Positions 15,264 through 24,335 of a stretch of 64,000 bases of DNA are shown here, piece after piece. The notes beneath the pieces are model-generated. The model had not been told where the DNA came from. It searched no databases and saw only the letters and a program-made list of their open reading frames with translations. The DNA is from Trichocoleus desertorum ATA4-8-CV12 (lineage in GTDB: Bacteria > Cyanobacteriota > Cyanobacteriia > FACHB-46), in NCBI GenBank assembly GCA_019358975.1, contig JAHHIL010000005.1:1-64000 (forward strand), in the 5' to 3' direction. A program made the translations under genes and the position numbers. Position 1 is the stretch's first letter, and every line of letters begins with the position of its first letter.

Positions 15264-16367
15264 TCATTTTAGCGTGTCTTCTCGCAGCGTGTCTTCTTGT
15301 AGGCCTAGGAGCTTCTCAATAGGTTCCGCTTTCATCTCATCAATTTCAAACAAAGTTACTAGAACAGCCGCAATTGGAATCGCCAAAAAAATGCCTAAAA
15401 GACCTGCGACTCTAGCGCCTACTAGCAACGAGAAAAAGACAATGACAGGATTGATATTGAGTGAATTTTGCATCACTCTAGGGGCAATTAAATTGTCCTG
15501 AACTTGTTGCAAAATAATCGAGGCAACTAAAACTTGCAAGGCTAACCAAATACTCTGAGATAAGACAATTAACGAAACTACCCCAACTCCAAGCGTGGCA
15601 CCAATGCCCGGAATCATATCAAGAATTCCAACAATAATTGCTAGTAAGAGAGCAAACGGAACTCGTAAAACCAGAAAAACTAAAAAGCTGGTTGTGGTCA
15701 AAAATGCCGTTAGCAAAAATTGCCCTCGAAAGAATCCCAAGAACTTGCGCTGCACAACTAGCGTGAAGCGAGAACGCAGATGGGTGGGAACTAACTTGAT
15801 GAGAAGCTGCCACAATCGCCTCCCATCTAGTAGCATAAAAAATGCCACAACTGTAATCAAAATAAAATTAATAAAGTTAGAGAAAAAGATTCTTAATGCT
15901 GCCAAACCGAAACCGATGCTAGTTCCAACTTCTGACAAAAATTGGTTTTGAAATTGTCTTTGAACTTCATCTAACTGAATCGGAATATTGCGATCGCGCA
16001 GAAATTGCTCGAAGCGCTCAGTCAATGGAACTAAAGAATTGAGAACTTCCGAAATTCTGTTAACTAACTCCTGGGCCTGAGAGGCTAGAGTAAAGCCAAC
16101 TGTAACTGCCAGTCCACCAAACAGTACCAAACTAAATATAAATACTAAGCCAATTGCTAAACTGCGAGGCACAAAATGTTGTAACCAGCGCACTGGATAG
16201 TTGAGTAGCAACGCCAAAATGGCTGCTAATGTAAATGTGACAATAACAGTCTCAAAATACGCTAATAACTGAACTAAAGCCCAGCCAGATGCAAACAACA
16301 ATAAAAAGCGAACGAGTGCAGAGTTGTTCAGTCGGTCCCAGAAATCTCTGGCAGGCCGTTCATTCAT
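15264..16367 (-). CDS. AI-2E family (PerM/TqsA-like) membrane transporter
   Basis: This is a multi-pass membrane protein with the helix pattern of the UPF0118/AI-2E family. Visible parts are LLFASGWALVQLLAYFETVIV, the central amphipathic region (LVNRISEVLNSLVPLTERFEQFL), and conserved GILDMIPGIGATLGV and QQVQDNLIAPRVM. Members export small molecules or act in ion homeostasis; the substrate here is not known. The ATG at 16367 is preferred over an upstream TTG at 16385. The C-terminus has a short internal duplication (EDTLREDTLK). It reads in the same direction as the DUF2288 gene, which follows 25 bases after its stop. Confidence 0.85.
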   Translation of the reverse strand: MNERPARDFWDRLNNSALVRFLLLFASGWALVQLLAYFETVIVTFTLAAILALLLNYPVRWLQHFVPRSLAIGLVFIFSLVLFGGLAVTVGFTLASQAQELVNRISEVLNSLVPLTERFEQFLRDRNIPIQLDEVQRQFQNQFLSEVGTSIGFGLAALRIFFSNFINFILITVVAFFMLLDGRRLWQLLIKLVPTHLRSRFTLVVQRKFLGFFRGQFLLTAFLTTTSFLVFLVLRVPFALLLAIIVGILDMIPGIGATLGVGVVSLIVLSQSIWLALQVLVASIILQQVQDNLIAPRVMQNSLNINPVIVFFSLLVGARVAGLLGIFLAIPIAAVLVTLFEIDEMKAEPIEKLLGLQEDTLREDTLK

Positions 16368-16509
16368 ATTTGGAGTAGGCAACAAGCCACAAGTTTGCGA
16401 TTGGTGCTAGTGAGCGATAGAGCTTAGAACCATGCCTATTCTCGTGGTGTCTCTGGTTAATAGCAAACTCTCTTTAGTGGTAATTCACCCTAAGTTAACC
16501 AGCGATTAT

Positions 16510-17172
16510 TTATCGGCCCAAATCATGCATTGCATGAATGGCCTCAACACACTGTTGCGTGACTACTTCTAGTGCTTTTCGTTCTGTGGATTGAGGCGGC
16601 AGAATGGGCTGTCCAATCCGAATCGTTAAGGGCACAAGTCGAGGGATGGAGGAGCCTTTACGGATAATGGCTTGGGTACCCCATAAGCTTACGGGTAGCA
16701 ATGGGGCTTGGGTTTTGGCAGCAATCAAAGCGGCCCCTAATTTAGGGCTGGGAATGCGACCATCCACCGTTCGCGTGCCTTGCAGAAAAATACCTGCGGC
16801 CCAGCCCTGGTCGAGAGAAGCGATCGCCTCCCGAATAGCACTGCGATCGGCAGATCCTCGCTTCACTGGGTAAGCACCGTAGAGCCGAATTGCATGCTTC
16901 AGCACTGGCACCCGGAATAGTTCTTCTTTTGCCATGTAAGCCACGGGTCGGCGCAGACAGCAAGACACAATGGGTGGGTCAAAGTCACTGGCATGATTGC
17001 TTACTACTACAAGCGGCCCTTGCTGTGGCACGTTTTCTGCCCCATAAATTCGTCCCCGGAAATAGCTGTGGAGCATGGGACTGACGACTGACCACTTAAA
17101 TAGGTGGTAGAGGAAGAGGCTAATGCGAGGTTCGCGGCTTCTGCCCATAAGGGTTAATTTATTGCTGCTCAC
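16510..17172 (-). CDS. plsC: 1-acyl-glycerol-3-phosphate acyltransferase (PlsC), Gln in motif III
   Basis: This acyltransferase adds the second acyl chain to lysophosphatidate in glycerolipid synthesis. The HX4D catalytic motif is intact (SNHASDFDPP). The third motif, normally EGTR, reads LQGTR because the Glu codon is CAA here. Context is strong: it is the last gene of the minus-strand block plsX-fabH-fabD-plsC. The GTG start at 17172 follows directly after the fabD stop codon. An ATG eight codons later (MGRSREP) is a possible alternative. The Glu-to-Gln change could alter substrate binding but is not proof of inactivity. Confidence 0.87.
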   Translation of the reverse strand: MSSNKLTLMGRSREPRISLFLYHLFKWSVVSPMLHSYFRGRIYGAENVPQQGPLVVVSNHASDFDPPIVSCCLRRPVAYMAKEELFRVPVLKHAIRLYGAYPVKRGSADRSAIREAIASLDQGWAAGIFLQGTRTVDGRIPSPKLGAALIAAKTQAPLLPVSLWGTQAIIRKGSSIPRLVPLTIRIGQPILPPQSTERKALEVVTQQCVEAIHAMHDLGR

Positions 17173-18054
17173 TTAGTTGGGGAGATCAGCAATAGTGCTG
17201 ACATTCTCTAAGGCTAGAGTAGGAGCGGTGCGCTTGATTAAACCAGTTAATACTTTACCAGGGCCAATTTCTACCACTCGTTGAATGCCTTCTTCCGGTA
17301 GACGCAGAGAAATTTCGCGCCAGCGTACTGATCCAGTCATTTGCCTTACTAAACGCTTCTTTAGCTCGGTTGCCGCGATCGCTGGAGTCGGTTCTACGTT
17401 CGACAACACTGGAATTTGAGCGTCCGCAAAACTCACAGTTTCTAGAACTTGCTGAAACTCCGACGCCGCCCCTGACATCAAAGGTGAGTGGAATGCCCCC
17501 GATACATTCAGGCGCACAATCCGTTTCGCTTTGATCTGCGAAAGTACTGCTTCCACTCCAGCGGGAGTGCCAGAAATTACGACTTGGCCTGCATTGTTGT
17601 CGTTGGCGAGAACTACATCCTTGGTTTGAGCGATCTGTTGCTCTAACTGTTCGCGATCGAAGCCAATGATAGCGGCCATCATCCCATCAGAAGCGCTATC
17701 CATCAGCTCAGCTCGACGCTGCACCAAGCGCAGCCCAGACTCAAAATCAAAAGCTTTAGCAGCATAAAGCGCCACATACTCGCCTAGGCTATGACCCGCT
17801 ACCAGATCAGCCTGTTGGCCTCTGGCTTGCATCAAGTCAACCAAGATGCTTTCGACGACATAAAGACAAGGCTGGGTATAGAGGGTGCGGGAGAGTTTAT
17901 CTTCCTCACTTTGGCAAACTGCTGGAACAGACCAACCCAGAATCTGTTCTGCTTGCTCAAACTTAGTTTTTGCTTCGGGTAGCTCTAGCAGATCTACCCC
18001 CATCCCGATCGCCTGAGACCCCTGCCCAGGAAACACCCATGCCGTCTTTGTCAT
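17173..18054 (-). CDS. fabD: Malonyl-CoA:ACP transacylase (FabD)
   Basis: This cytosolic enzyme moves malonate from CoA to acyl carrier protein to start fatty-acid elongation. The 293-residue sequence begins MTKTAWVFPGQGSQAIGMG, carries the nucleophile in GHSLGEY (Ser89), and has the catalytic His in GAFHSPLM (about residue 189). The oxyanion segment FPGQGSQ is intact. The ATG at 18054 is unambiguous. It lies 41 bases after fabH and is followed without a gap by plsC, so it is inside a lipid-synthesis operon. Confidence 0.96.
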   Translation of the reverse strand: MTKTAWVFPGQGSQAIGMGVDLLELPEAKTKFEQAEQILGWSVPAVCQSEEDKLSRTLYTQPCLYVVESILVDLMQARGQQADLVAGHSLGEYVALYAAKAFDFESGLRLVQRRAELMDSASDGMMAAIIGFDREQLEQQIAQTKDVVLANDNNAGQVVISGTPAGVEAVLSQIKAKRIVRLNVSGAFHSPLMSGAASEFQQVLETVSFADAQIPVLSNVEPTPAIAATELKKRLVRQMTGSVRWREISLRLPEEGIQRVVEIGPGKVLTGLIKRTAPTLALENVSTIADLPN

Positions 18055-18095
18055 GTCTAGTTGATATCAGCGGATCAAGATTCAAACTTTATCAC

Positions 18096-19088
18096 TTATC
18101 GGTCCCAGTGAAAAATTGCCGCTCCCCAGGTCAGGCCAGCTCCAAAGCCAGAAGCTGCAATCACGTCTCCTGGTTTAACTTGGCCTTGCCGCACAGCTTC
18201 ATCTAGGGCGATAGGAATGGAAGCAGCAGAAGTATTCCCGTACCGAGCCAAGTTGCTGATCACTTTCTCGGCAGGCACCTTCAAGCGTTGGGACACTGCA
18301 TCAAGAATCCGTTGATTGGCTTGATGCAAGAGCAACCAATCAATTTGCTCGACGCTGAGTTCGGCTCGATACAGCGCTTTTTCAATGACTTCCGGAACCC
18401 GCTTGACTGCGAAGCGGTACACTTCCTGCCCATTCATCGTCACAGGTTGGTAAGCTCCCAAACCTACTGTGACCCCAGGAATGAGTTCTTGAGGTTGAGG
18501 TTGGCAGCTTAGGTTGAGCGAACTATTTTGAGTGCCGTCGCTGCAAATTTCAAAGCCTAAAAGGCGATCGCGCTCATTAGCCTGGATGACTACAGCCCCA
18601 GCACCATCCCCAAACAGCACACAGGTTCGGCGATCGGACCAATCGACCCAGCGGGACAACATATCTGCCCCGATCAACAAGACATTTTTGTAAACACCCG
18701 TGCGAATAAATTGGGCCGCCGTCACCAATCCAAATACAAAACCAGAGCATGCCGCAGTTAAATCAAAAGCCACGGCTTTAGTAGCGCCCAGTTCAGCTTG
18801 AATTTTGCTGGCGGTGCCAAACAGGTCGTCGGGAGTTGAGGTTGCCAGAATGATCAGATCGAGGTCAGCCGCTGTAATGCCTGCCATCGCGATCGCATTT
18901 TGGGCCGCTTCAGTCGCGATCGCAGCAAGAGAAGTTTGTGGATTGGCCAGTTTGCGTTCCCGAATTCCCGTCCGAGTCGCAATCCACTCATCTGAGGTTT
19001 CTACAACCTGGCTTAGTCCTGCATTGTCTAACACAGTTTTGGGAGCAGCTGAACCACTCCCCGTAATCGCAATTCCAGATGGCAGCAC
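18096..19088 (-). CDS. fabH: 3-oxoacyl-ACP synthase III (FabH)
   Basis: FabH condenses acetyl-CoA with malonyl-ACP, the first step of fatty-acid synthesis. The Cys-His-Asn triad is complete: TAACSGFVFG (Cys114), LLHQANQRI (His255) and RYGNTSAAS (Asn285). The length of 330 residues is normal. The start is GTG at 19088, two bases after the plsX stop codon, which indicates translational coupling. The family N-terminus (SGIAITGSGSA) begins a few residues later and rules out a much later start. Confidence 0.96.
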   Translation of the reverse strand: MLPSGIAITGSGSAAPKTVLDNAGLSQVVETSDEWIATRTGIRERKLANPQTSLAAIATEAAQNAIAMAGITAADLDLIILATSTPDDLFGTASKIQAELGATKAVAFDLTAACSGFVFGLVTAAQFIRTGVYKNVLLIGADMLSRWVDWSDRRTCVLFGDGAGAVVIQANERDRLLGFEICSDGTQNSSLNLSCQPQPQELIPGVTVGLGAYQPVTMNGQEVYRFAVKRVPEVIEKALYRAELSVEQIDWLLLHQANQRILDAVSQRLKVPAEKVISNLARYGNTSAASIPIALDEAVRQGQVKPGDVIAASGFGAGLTWGAAIFHWDR

Positions 19089-19090
19089 GA

Positions 19091-20125
19091 CTATTCTCCC
19101 TCACTTGCAGGAGCAGTCTTTCTTCCATAACACGATTGAATTCGATCTAGAACTTGATGATCTACAGCTTCTTTAGCGAGACGCACCGCATTAAAGATAG
19201 AAGGCGCTTGAGAGCTACCATGACTGATGACACAAACTCCATCCACTCCTAGCAGCAAGCCGCCCCCATGCTCCGCGTGGTCCATCCGCTGCTTGATCCG
19301 CTTCAGGTTTGGCTTTAAGAGCGTTACACCCAACTTGCCATTCAGTCCCTGGGGTAATTCTTCCCGCAAAATTTGCAAAGCCACTTCACCCACTGCTTCA
19401 GCAAATTTCAGCAGAATATTACCCACAAAGCCGTCGCAAACAATCACATCAAAGTGACCAGACAAGACATCGCGTCCTTCCGCATTTCCAACAAACGGAA
19501 TCTGAGGATTATCTTGCAGCATTTGATGGGTGCGCACCGCTTGGTCATTGCCTTTGCAAGGCTCTTCACCAATATTAAGCAGCCCAACCTTAGGAGCCTC
19601 AACCCCTAAAACGTATTGGCTGTAGATAGTACCCATGAGCGCAAACTGCTCTAGGAACTTCGGGCGACAGTCAACGTTGGCACCAACATCTAAAATCAAC
19701 ACTGGCTTTCCAGCTACCAAGGTTGGCAACACAGCGCCGATTGCAGGTCGGTCAATGCCACGCAACCGCCCCAAACGCAGTAATGCCGCTGCCATTGCGG
19801 CACCCGAATGGCCCGCTGAAACGACTGCATCCGCTCGCTTTTGCTTGACCAAATCCATTGCCACATTAATAGATGCCTTAGGCTTTCGCTTCAGGGCACC
19901 TAGGGGCTCCTCAGTCATCTCGATTGTGCCCTCAGATGGAATGACTTCCAAATGAGCAGAGCTATTATGTTGCTTGAGGTAAGCCTGAATTTGGTCAGGG
20001 TCGCCTACTAGCAAAGCTTCAATACCGAGTTCTTCTTGCGCTCGCAGCGCTCCAGCGACTATTTCAGCAGGGGCGTGGTCCCCGCCCATAGCATCGATTG
20101 CGATCCGTGCCCGAGTTGGTCCCAT
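19091..20125 (-). CDS. plsX: Phosphate acyltransferase (PlsX)
   Basis: PlsX converts acyl-ACP to acyl-phosphate, the donor for the first acylation of glycerol-3-phosphate. The sequence shows RIAIDAMGGDHAP at the N-terminus, AVVSAGHSGAAMA, DVGANVDCRP, LLNIGEEPCKGN and ISHGSSQAPSIFNA. The length of 344 residues is typical. It is the first gene of the plsX-fabH-fabD-plsC block and is preceded by a 319-base spacer that should hold the promoter. Confidence 0.96.
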   Translation of the reverse strand: MGPTRARIAIDAMGGDHAPAEIVAGALRAQEELGIEALLVGDPDQIQAYLKQHNSSAHLEVIPSEGTIEMTEEPLGALKRKPKASINVAMDLVKQKRADAVVSAGHSGAAMAAALLRLGRLRGIDRPAIGAVLPTLVAGKPVLILDVGANVDCRPKFLEQFALMGTIYSQYVLGVEAPKVGLLNIGEEPCKGNDQAVRTHQMLQDNPQIPFVGNAEGRDVLSGHFDVIVCDGFVGNILLKFAEAVGEVALQILREELPQGLNGKLGVTLLKPNLKRIKQRMDHAEHGGGLLLGVDGVCVISHGSSQAPSIFNAVRLAKEAVDHQVLDRIQSCYGRKTAPASEGE

Positions 20126-20444
20126 TGATCAAACTTATAGAAACCTTACAAATTTTATCAGATGGCTTCTACGCCATAGCTAATCCTTAACAGTCTACTC
20201 AGTCACTTCAACAAATTACGCAGAAGTGCAAAGACTTCGCCCAATTATGTTACTCAAGTTATACCTTAAGTCCTTAAGTCAAGATTGAGCAAATCACATT
20301 CCTTACAGGCGGCTAAGCCCTGATTGAGAGCCTAGCCGAAAAATGATTAACGCGCATCTGATCAGCCACTAGGCTTCCAAGTAAGAATGTGTGAAACAGA
20401 TGAAGCAGGGAAGTAATTTGGCGTAGTAGGTTGTGAACTGAGCC
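20126..20444. other. Spacer between rpaB and plsX
   Basis: About 320 bases without a gene. It contains a tandem octamer CCTTAAGT at 20264-20271 and 20272-20279, and a dyad CGGCTA (20310-20315) / TAGCCG (20333-20338). It must hold the plsX promoter. No clear boxes are assigned. Confidence 0.5.
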
Positions 20445-21176
20445 TTATTCATCAGCACCGGGTTCGACAATCCGCTGAAACAGGTAGCCAGTTCCGCGCG
20501 CGGTCAAGATCAGCTCAGGATTGCTGGGGTCATCTTCTAACTTGGCTCGTAGCCGAGAAATATGTACGTCTACCACTCTGGTGTCTACATGTCGCTCAGG
20601 TGTATAGCCCCAAACTTCTTGCAAAATTTCAGAGCGAGAGAAAGGTTCGCCAGAACGACTCACAAGCAGTTCTAGGAGACTGAATTCCATGCCAGTGAGC
20701 CTAATGCGCTCGTCACCTTTGTAAACTTGACGCTTGTTGGTATCGATGCGTAAGGCGTTGACGTGAATAACGCCAGAGCTAGGAATTCCAGAGGTACCTG
20801 TCTTCTCTACCCGACGCAGTACAGAGCGAATCCGAGCTTCTAACTCTTTGGGGGAGAAGGGTTTGACGACATAGTCATCCGCTCCTAGCTCTAGCCCCGT
20901 AATGCGATCGGCCACATCTCCCAAGGCTGTTAGCATGATGATTGGCACATCAGACTCTTTGCGAAGTTCCTGGCACACGCCGTAGCCGTCCAGCTTTGGC
21001 ATCATCACGTCCAGTACAACTAGGTCGGGGGCAGCATTGCGAAATGTATCTAGCGCTTCTTCGCCATCCGCAGCAGTGACGACATCGTAGCCAATCATCG
21101 AAAGGCGTGTTTCTAAAATTCGGCGGATACTGGCTTCGTCATCAACGACTAGTATCTTTTCTTTGTGATTTTCCAA
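20445..21176 (-). CDS. rpaB: Response regulator RpaB (OmpR family)
   Basis: RpaB is the essential OmpR-type regulator that controls high-light and photosystem genes in cyanobacteria and works with the kinase NblS. The receiver domain has VVDDEAS, LVVLDVMMPKLDGYG and the conserved Lys in VVKPFSPKELEAR. The DNA-binding wing ends TARGTGYLFQR. Family members begin MENHKEKILVVDDE; here that Met codon is TTG at 21176, with AGGAG 11 bases upstream. This start puts the phosphorylated residue at Asp56, the number known for RpaB. A second TTG at 21185 is closer to AGGAG but adds three residues. It is divergent from radA, as in other cyanobacteria. Confidence 0.95.
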   Translation of the reverse strand: MENHKEKILVVDDEASIRRILETRLSMIGYDVVTAADGEEALDTFRNAAPDLVVLDVMMPKLDGYGVCQELRKESDVPIIMLTALGDVADRITGLELGADDYVVKPFSPKELEARIRSVLRRVEKTGTSGIPSSGVIHVNALRIDTNKRQVYKGDERIRLTGMEFSLLELLVSRSGEPFSRSEILQEVWGYTPERHVDTRVVDVHISRLRAKLEDDPSNPELILTARGTGYLFQRIVEPGADE

Positions 21177-21348
21177 CTTATCCAACGCTCCTGTAAGTAG
21201 GATTTCTGATAGTTAATTTTTAGTACTTTATCATTAAGATAGTACCCTATTTGGATGGTTGAATACCGCTGAAACTCTCATCATTATTGCCTTTCGGTTT
21301 TTCTTAACAATTAATTTGCCTTTAAGAGTATTTAAGAATAGCTAAGTA

Positions 21349-22866
21349 ATGCCCAAAACTCGATCTCACTATGTCTGCAACCAATGTGGTGCAGAATCTC
21401 CGCAGTATTTTGGTAAGTGTCCATCCTGTCATGCTTGGAACTCTTTAGAGGAGCAGATCGTTAAATCTAATTCTGGGACTGCAACTCCAATTGGTCTCAC
21501 AGCAACTGCTCGCCTCAATGGTAAAAAACGCGCTTCGTCGAGTGCTTCTGTACAGGCTCGCTCATCCCTCACCTTTGAACAGATCTCTGATCATCCTCAA
21601 GCGCGAATCTCTTCTGGCTATGCAGAACTCGACCGTGTGCTAGGGGGTGGGATTGTTCCAGGATCTTTGGTTTTGATTGGGGGAGATCCGGGCATTGGTA
21701 AATCAACGCTGTTGCTACAAGTCGCCAATCAATTAGGAACTCAGCATCGCATTCTCTATGTTTGTGCGGAGGAGTCTGGGCAGCAAGTGAAGCTGCGATC
21801 GCAACGCTTAGGCATTGGTAAGCAACCTCCTGTGCAGGTGCCGCAACTCTCAGCCGAAGAAACAGCCGCAGGGGCTCCAGGGCCGAACTTATATCTATTG
21901 CCAGAAACAGATTTGGAAACTGTGATGGCAGAGTTGGAATCGTTAAAACCAACGGTAGCAGTGATTGATAGTATTCAGGCGCTTTACTACTCTGCGTTAG
22001 GTTCCGCTCCAGGTTCTGTATCCCAAGTGCGCGAATGTACCTCAGCTTTGATGCATGTGGCCAAACGCGAACATATCACGCTGTTTATTGTGGGGCACGT
22101 CACCAAGGAGGGCGCGATCGCGGGGCCGAAGGTATTGGAGCATTTAGTCGATACAGTCTTGTATTTTGAGGGCGATCGCTTTGCTAGCCATCGCTTACTG
22201 CGCTCCGTGAAGAACCGTTTTGGTGCAACCCATGAGCTGGGTGTGTTTGAAATGGCCGATCGCGGATTGGCAGAAGTCTCCAATCCATCTGAGTTGTTTC
22301 TGGGCAATCGGGAAGAGGTTGCTCCTGGCACGGCTACGATTGTGGCTTGCGAAGGTACCCGCCCGATTGTGGTGGAACTCCAGGCGTTAGTTAGCCCTAC
22401 CAGCTACAGCTCTCCTCGCCGCTCCACGACAGGGATTGAGTACAATCGCTTGCTACAAATTTTGGCGGTTTTAGAAAAGCGGGTCGGCATTCCCCTCTCT
22501 AAACTAGATGCCTATGTGGCTTCATCGGGTGGCCTTAATGTGGGTGAGCCTGCTGCTGACTTGGGTGTGGCGGTTGCGGTCGCTGCTAGTTTCCGCGATC
22601 GCGTTGTTGACCCTAAGACCGTTTTGATTGGGGAAGTAGGTTTGGGGGGACAAATTCGCCCTGTCTCTCAAATTGAGTTACGCCTGAAGGAAGCCGCTAA
22701 GCTAGGATTCAAACGCGCAATTATTCCTAAAGGACAAACCGTTCCAGACGTTGAACTAGAAATTATTCCGGTGGCCAAAGTGTTAGATGCCATGATTGCA
22801 GCGCTACCAGGCCAACACCGACATGCCCCAGAAACAGAAATCCCTGATGCTGCGGAAAGCAATTAA
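21349..22866 (+). CDS. radA: DNA repair protein RadA/Sms
   Basis: RadA is a hexameric DNA-binding ATPase that helps branch migration in recombinational repair. It has an N-terminal zinc finger (Cys10, Cys13, Cys24, Cys27), a Walker A motif GGDPGIGKST at 111-120, the RadA-specific KNRFG motif, and a C-terminal Lon-like domain (DAYVASSGGLNVGEPAADLG). Length is 505 residues. Its stop codon TAA shares its last base with the ATG of the exbD gene, so the two are translationally coupled. It is divergent from rpaB with a 172-base shared promoter region. Confidence 0.95.
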   Translation: MPKTRSHYVCNQCGAESPQYFGKCPSCHAWNSLEEQIVKSNSGTATPIGLTATARLNGKKRASSSASVQARSSLTFEQISDHPQARISSGYAELDRVLGGGIVPGSLVLIGGDPGIGKSTLLLQVANQLGTQHRILYVCAEESGQQVKLRSQRLGIGKQPPVQVPQLSAEETAAGAPGPNLYLLPETDLETVMAELESLKPTVAVIDSIQALYYSALGSAPGSVSQVRECTSALMHVAKREHITLFIVGHVTKEGAIAGPKVLEHLVDTVLYFEGDRFASHRLLRSVKNRFGATHELGVFEMADRGLAEVSNPSELFLGNREEVAPGTATIVACEGTRPIVVELQALVSPTSYSSPRRSTTGIEYNRLLQILAVLEKRVGIPLSKLDAYVASSGGLNVGEPAADLGVAVAVAASFRDRVVDPKTVLIGEVGLGGQIRPVSQIELRLKEAAKLGFKRAIIPKGQTVPDVELEIIPVAKVLDAMIAALPGQHRHAPETEIPDAAESN

Positions 22867-23267
22867 TGCGTCTACCTACTGAACCAGATATACCGCCCCA
22901 GATCAACATCGTGCCGATGATCGACGTCATCTTTGCGATTTTGACATTTTTTATTCTCTCAACGCTTTACCTGACCCGCTCTGAGGGCTTACCCGTCAGT
23001 CTCCCCCAAGCAGCAACGGCCCAAGCTCAAAATGCCACTCGCATTACAATCACGATTGACTCCCAAGGCCAAATTGCCCTCAACCGCAAAGCTATTCAGC
23101 TGGAGACTTTAGAAACGGGGGTACGTGGCTTGATTCCTTCCGGTCAGGAGTCGCTGGTAATTCTAAATGCTGATGAAAACGTTAGACATGGACAAGTCGT
23201 ACAGGTGATGGATCGCTTGCGGCGGATTCCCGGAGCGCGTTTGGCGATCGCGGCCCAAAAGCCCTAA
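22866..23267 (+). CDS. exbD: ExbD/TolR family biopolymer transport protein
   Basis: This protein has one N-terminal membrane helix (NIVPMIDVIFAILTFFIL) containing the conserved proton-carrying Asp20, then a periplasmic domain of about 95 residues ending RIPGARLAIAAQ. ExbD pairs with ExbB and uses proton flow to energise TonB or a TolA-like protein. The start overlaps the radA stop by one base. The only ExbB in the window is at 3552-4199, so this is a split pair. A hairpin followed by T residues lies 30 bases downstream. Confidence 0.87.
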   Translation: MRLPTEPDIPPQINIVPMIDVIFAILTFFILSTLYLTRSEGLPVSLPQAATAQAQNATRITITIDSQGQIALNRKAIQLETLETGVRGLIPSGQESLVILNADENVRHGQVVQVMDRLRRIPGARLAIAAQKP

Positions 23268-23298
23268 CAGCAATCTTGCAATTTTCATCAGTTTAATG

Positions 23299-23347
23299 GC
23301 CTCGCTGGCCTGTATTTGTTCAGATGGAAACAGCGAGGCAATGTTTT
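23299..23347 (+). terminator. Probable terminator after exbD
   Basis: GCCTCGCTG at 23299-23307 pairs perfectly with CAGCGAGGC at 23331-23339, and ATGTTTTTG follows. The loop is long (23 bases), but the stem is strong and the T run is in place. Confidence 0.6.
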
Positions 23348-23602
23348 TGTGGGGTGAGTCTATTGGTTTTCTGAAAAAATATTTAAGATTCTATACATAA
23401 ATGTTTATAGTCTTTGTAAAAAAAAAATAGAAAAACCAGTAGTACCATCTTTAGCTTTTGAGTTCTCTATAGTCTCTGCAAGTTCAGCTAGAAAAAGCTT
23501 CCAAGTTGTTTTCGGATTTATTCAACTAGATGGAGTGGAATCAACACTCCCATAACTATCTTGAGAAGTGTGAAAATTTGTAATATAGCAAGATTAAAGT
23601 AT
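23348..23602. other. AT-rich spacer before the HEAT-repeat gene
   Basis: About 255 bases, AT-rich, with an A tract of nine bases near 23418. Probably the promoter and leader of the HEAT-repeat gene. No gene seen. Confidence 0.45.
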
Positions 23603-24286
23603 ATGACTCCTTCTCATCTAGAACAGATTGCCAGTCAGCTAGAAAGCGAAAACTCGCGCGATCGCATGTTAGCCTTGGCTTCTTTGCGGGGGGTTTCAGC
23701 AGTTGACGCAGTACCCCTGATTAAAAAAGTGCTGGACGATGAAAACTTACAAATCCGCTCAATGGCTGTGTTTGCCTTAGGTGTCAAGCCTACCGAAGAG
23801 TGCTACCCCATTTTGATTCGCTTATTAGAGAACGACCCAGATTATGGCATTCGGGCTGATGCTGCGGGAGCTTTGGGTTACTTAGCCGATCCGCGTGCGT
23901 TGGAGCCGTTGTCTCGAGCTTTTTATGAAGATACAGATTGGTTGGTGCGCTTTAGTGCAGCGGTCTCTTTGGGTAACTTGAAGGACCACCGAGCTTATGA
24001 TGTGTTGGTTCAGGCGCTAGATAGCAGTGAAATTGTTGTACAACAAGCGGCGATCGCGGCTCTAGGTGAGATTAAAGCCGTAGAGGCAGTAGACAAGATT
24101 CTGCGTTTTGCCCAGTCGGAGGATTGGCTGGTGCGCCAACGCCTAGCTGAAGCTTTGGGCCATCTTCCGAGTCCTAAAAGTGTCTCAGCTTTGAAGTTTT
24201 TAGAGAAAGACGGCCATCCCCACGTTTCAGAATCGGCTAGAATTTCTCTCCAACGTTTATCCGAACAAATAGAAGCTGCCGAATAA
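23603..24286 (+). CDS. HEAT-repeat protein, NblB/CpcE-like
   Basis: From the ATG at 23603 (MTPSHLEQIASQLES) the protein has 227 residues made of five to six HEAT-type helical repeats. Examples are VRFSAAVSLGNLKDHRAYDVL, given here without its last residues, and LVRQRLAEALGHLPSPKS. The upstream TTG at 23561 adds 14 residues that do not fit. Cyanobacterial proteins of this type include the bilin lyase subunit CpcE and the phycobilisome-degradation factor NblB. The close spacing of highly conserved repeats is most like NblB-type proteins, but I cannot confirm this without a search. It is monocistronic, with a strong terminator after it. Confidence 0.72.
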   Translation: MTPSHLEQIASQLESENSRDRMLALASLRGVSAVDAVPLIKKVLDDENLQIRSMAVFALGVKPTEECYPILIRLLENDPDYGIRADAAGALGYLADPRALEPLSRAFYEDTDWLVRFSAAVSLGNLKDHRAYDVLVQALDSSEIVVQQAAIAALGEIKAVEAVDKILRFAQSEDWLVRQRLAEALGHLPSPKSVSALKFLEKDGHPHVSESARISLQRLSEQIEAAE

Positions 24287-24303
24287 AGTTTGTTAATGAT
24301 AAG

Positions 24304-24335
24304 ACCTGTCTGGCTTTAAATCAGGCAGGTTTTTT
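24304..24335 (+). terminator. Rho-independent terminator
   Basis: ACCTGTCTG at 24304-24312 pairs with CAGGCAGGT at 24322-24330 (one G-T pair) with a 9-base loop, followed by a run of T. It ends the HEAT-repeat gene. Confidence 0.85.

Noticed and set aside
20310-20338. Terminator for rpaB
   Set aside because: The dyad is on the right side but no T run follows in the direction of rpaB transcription.
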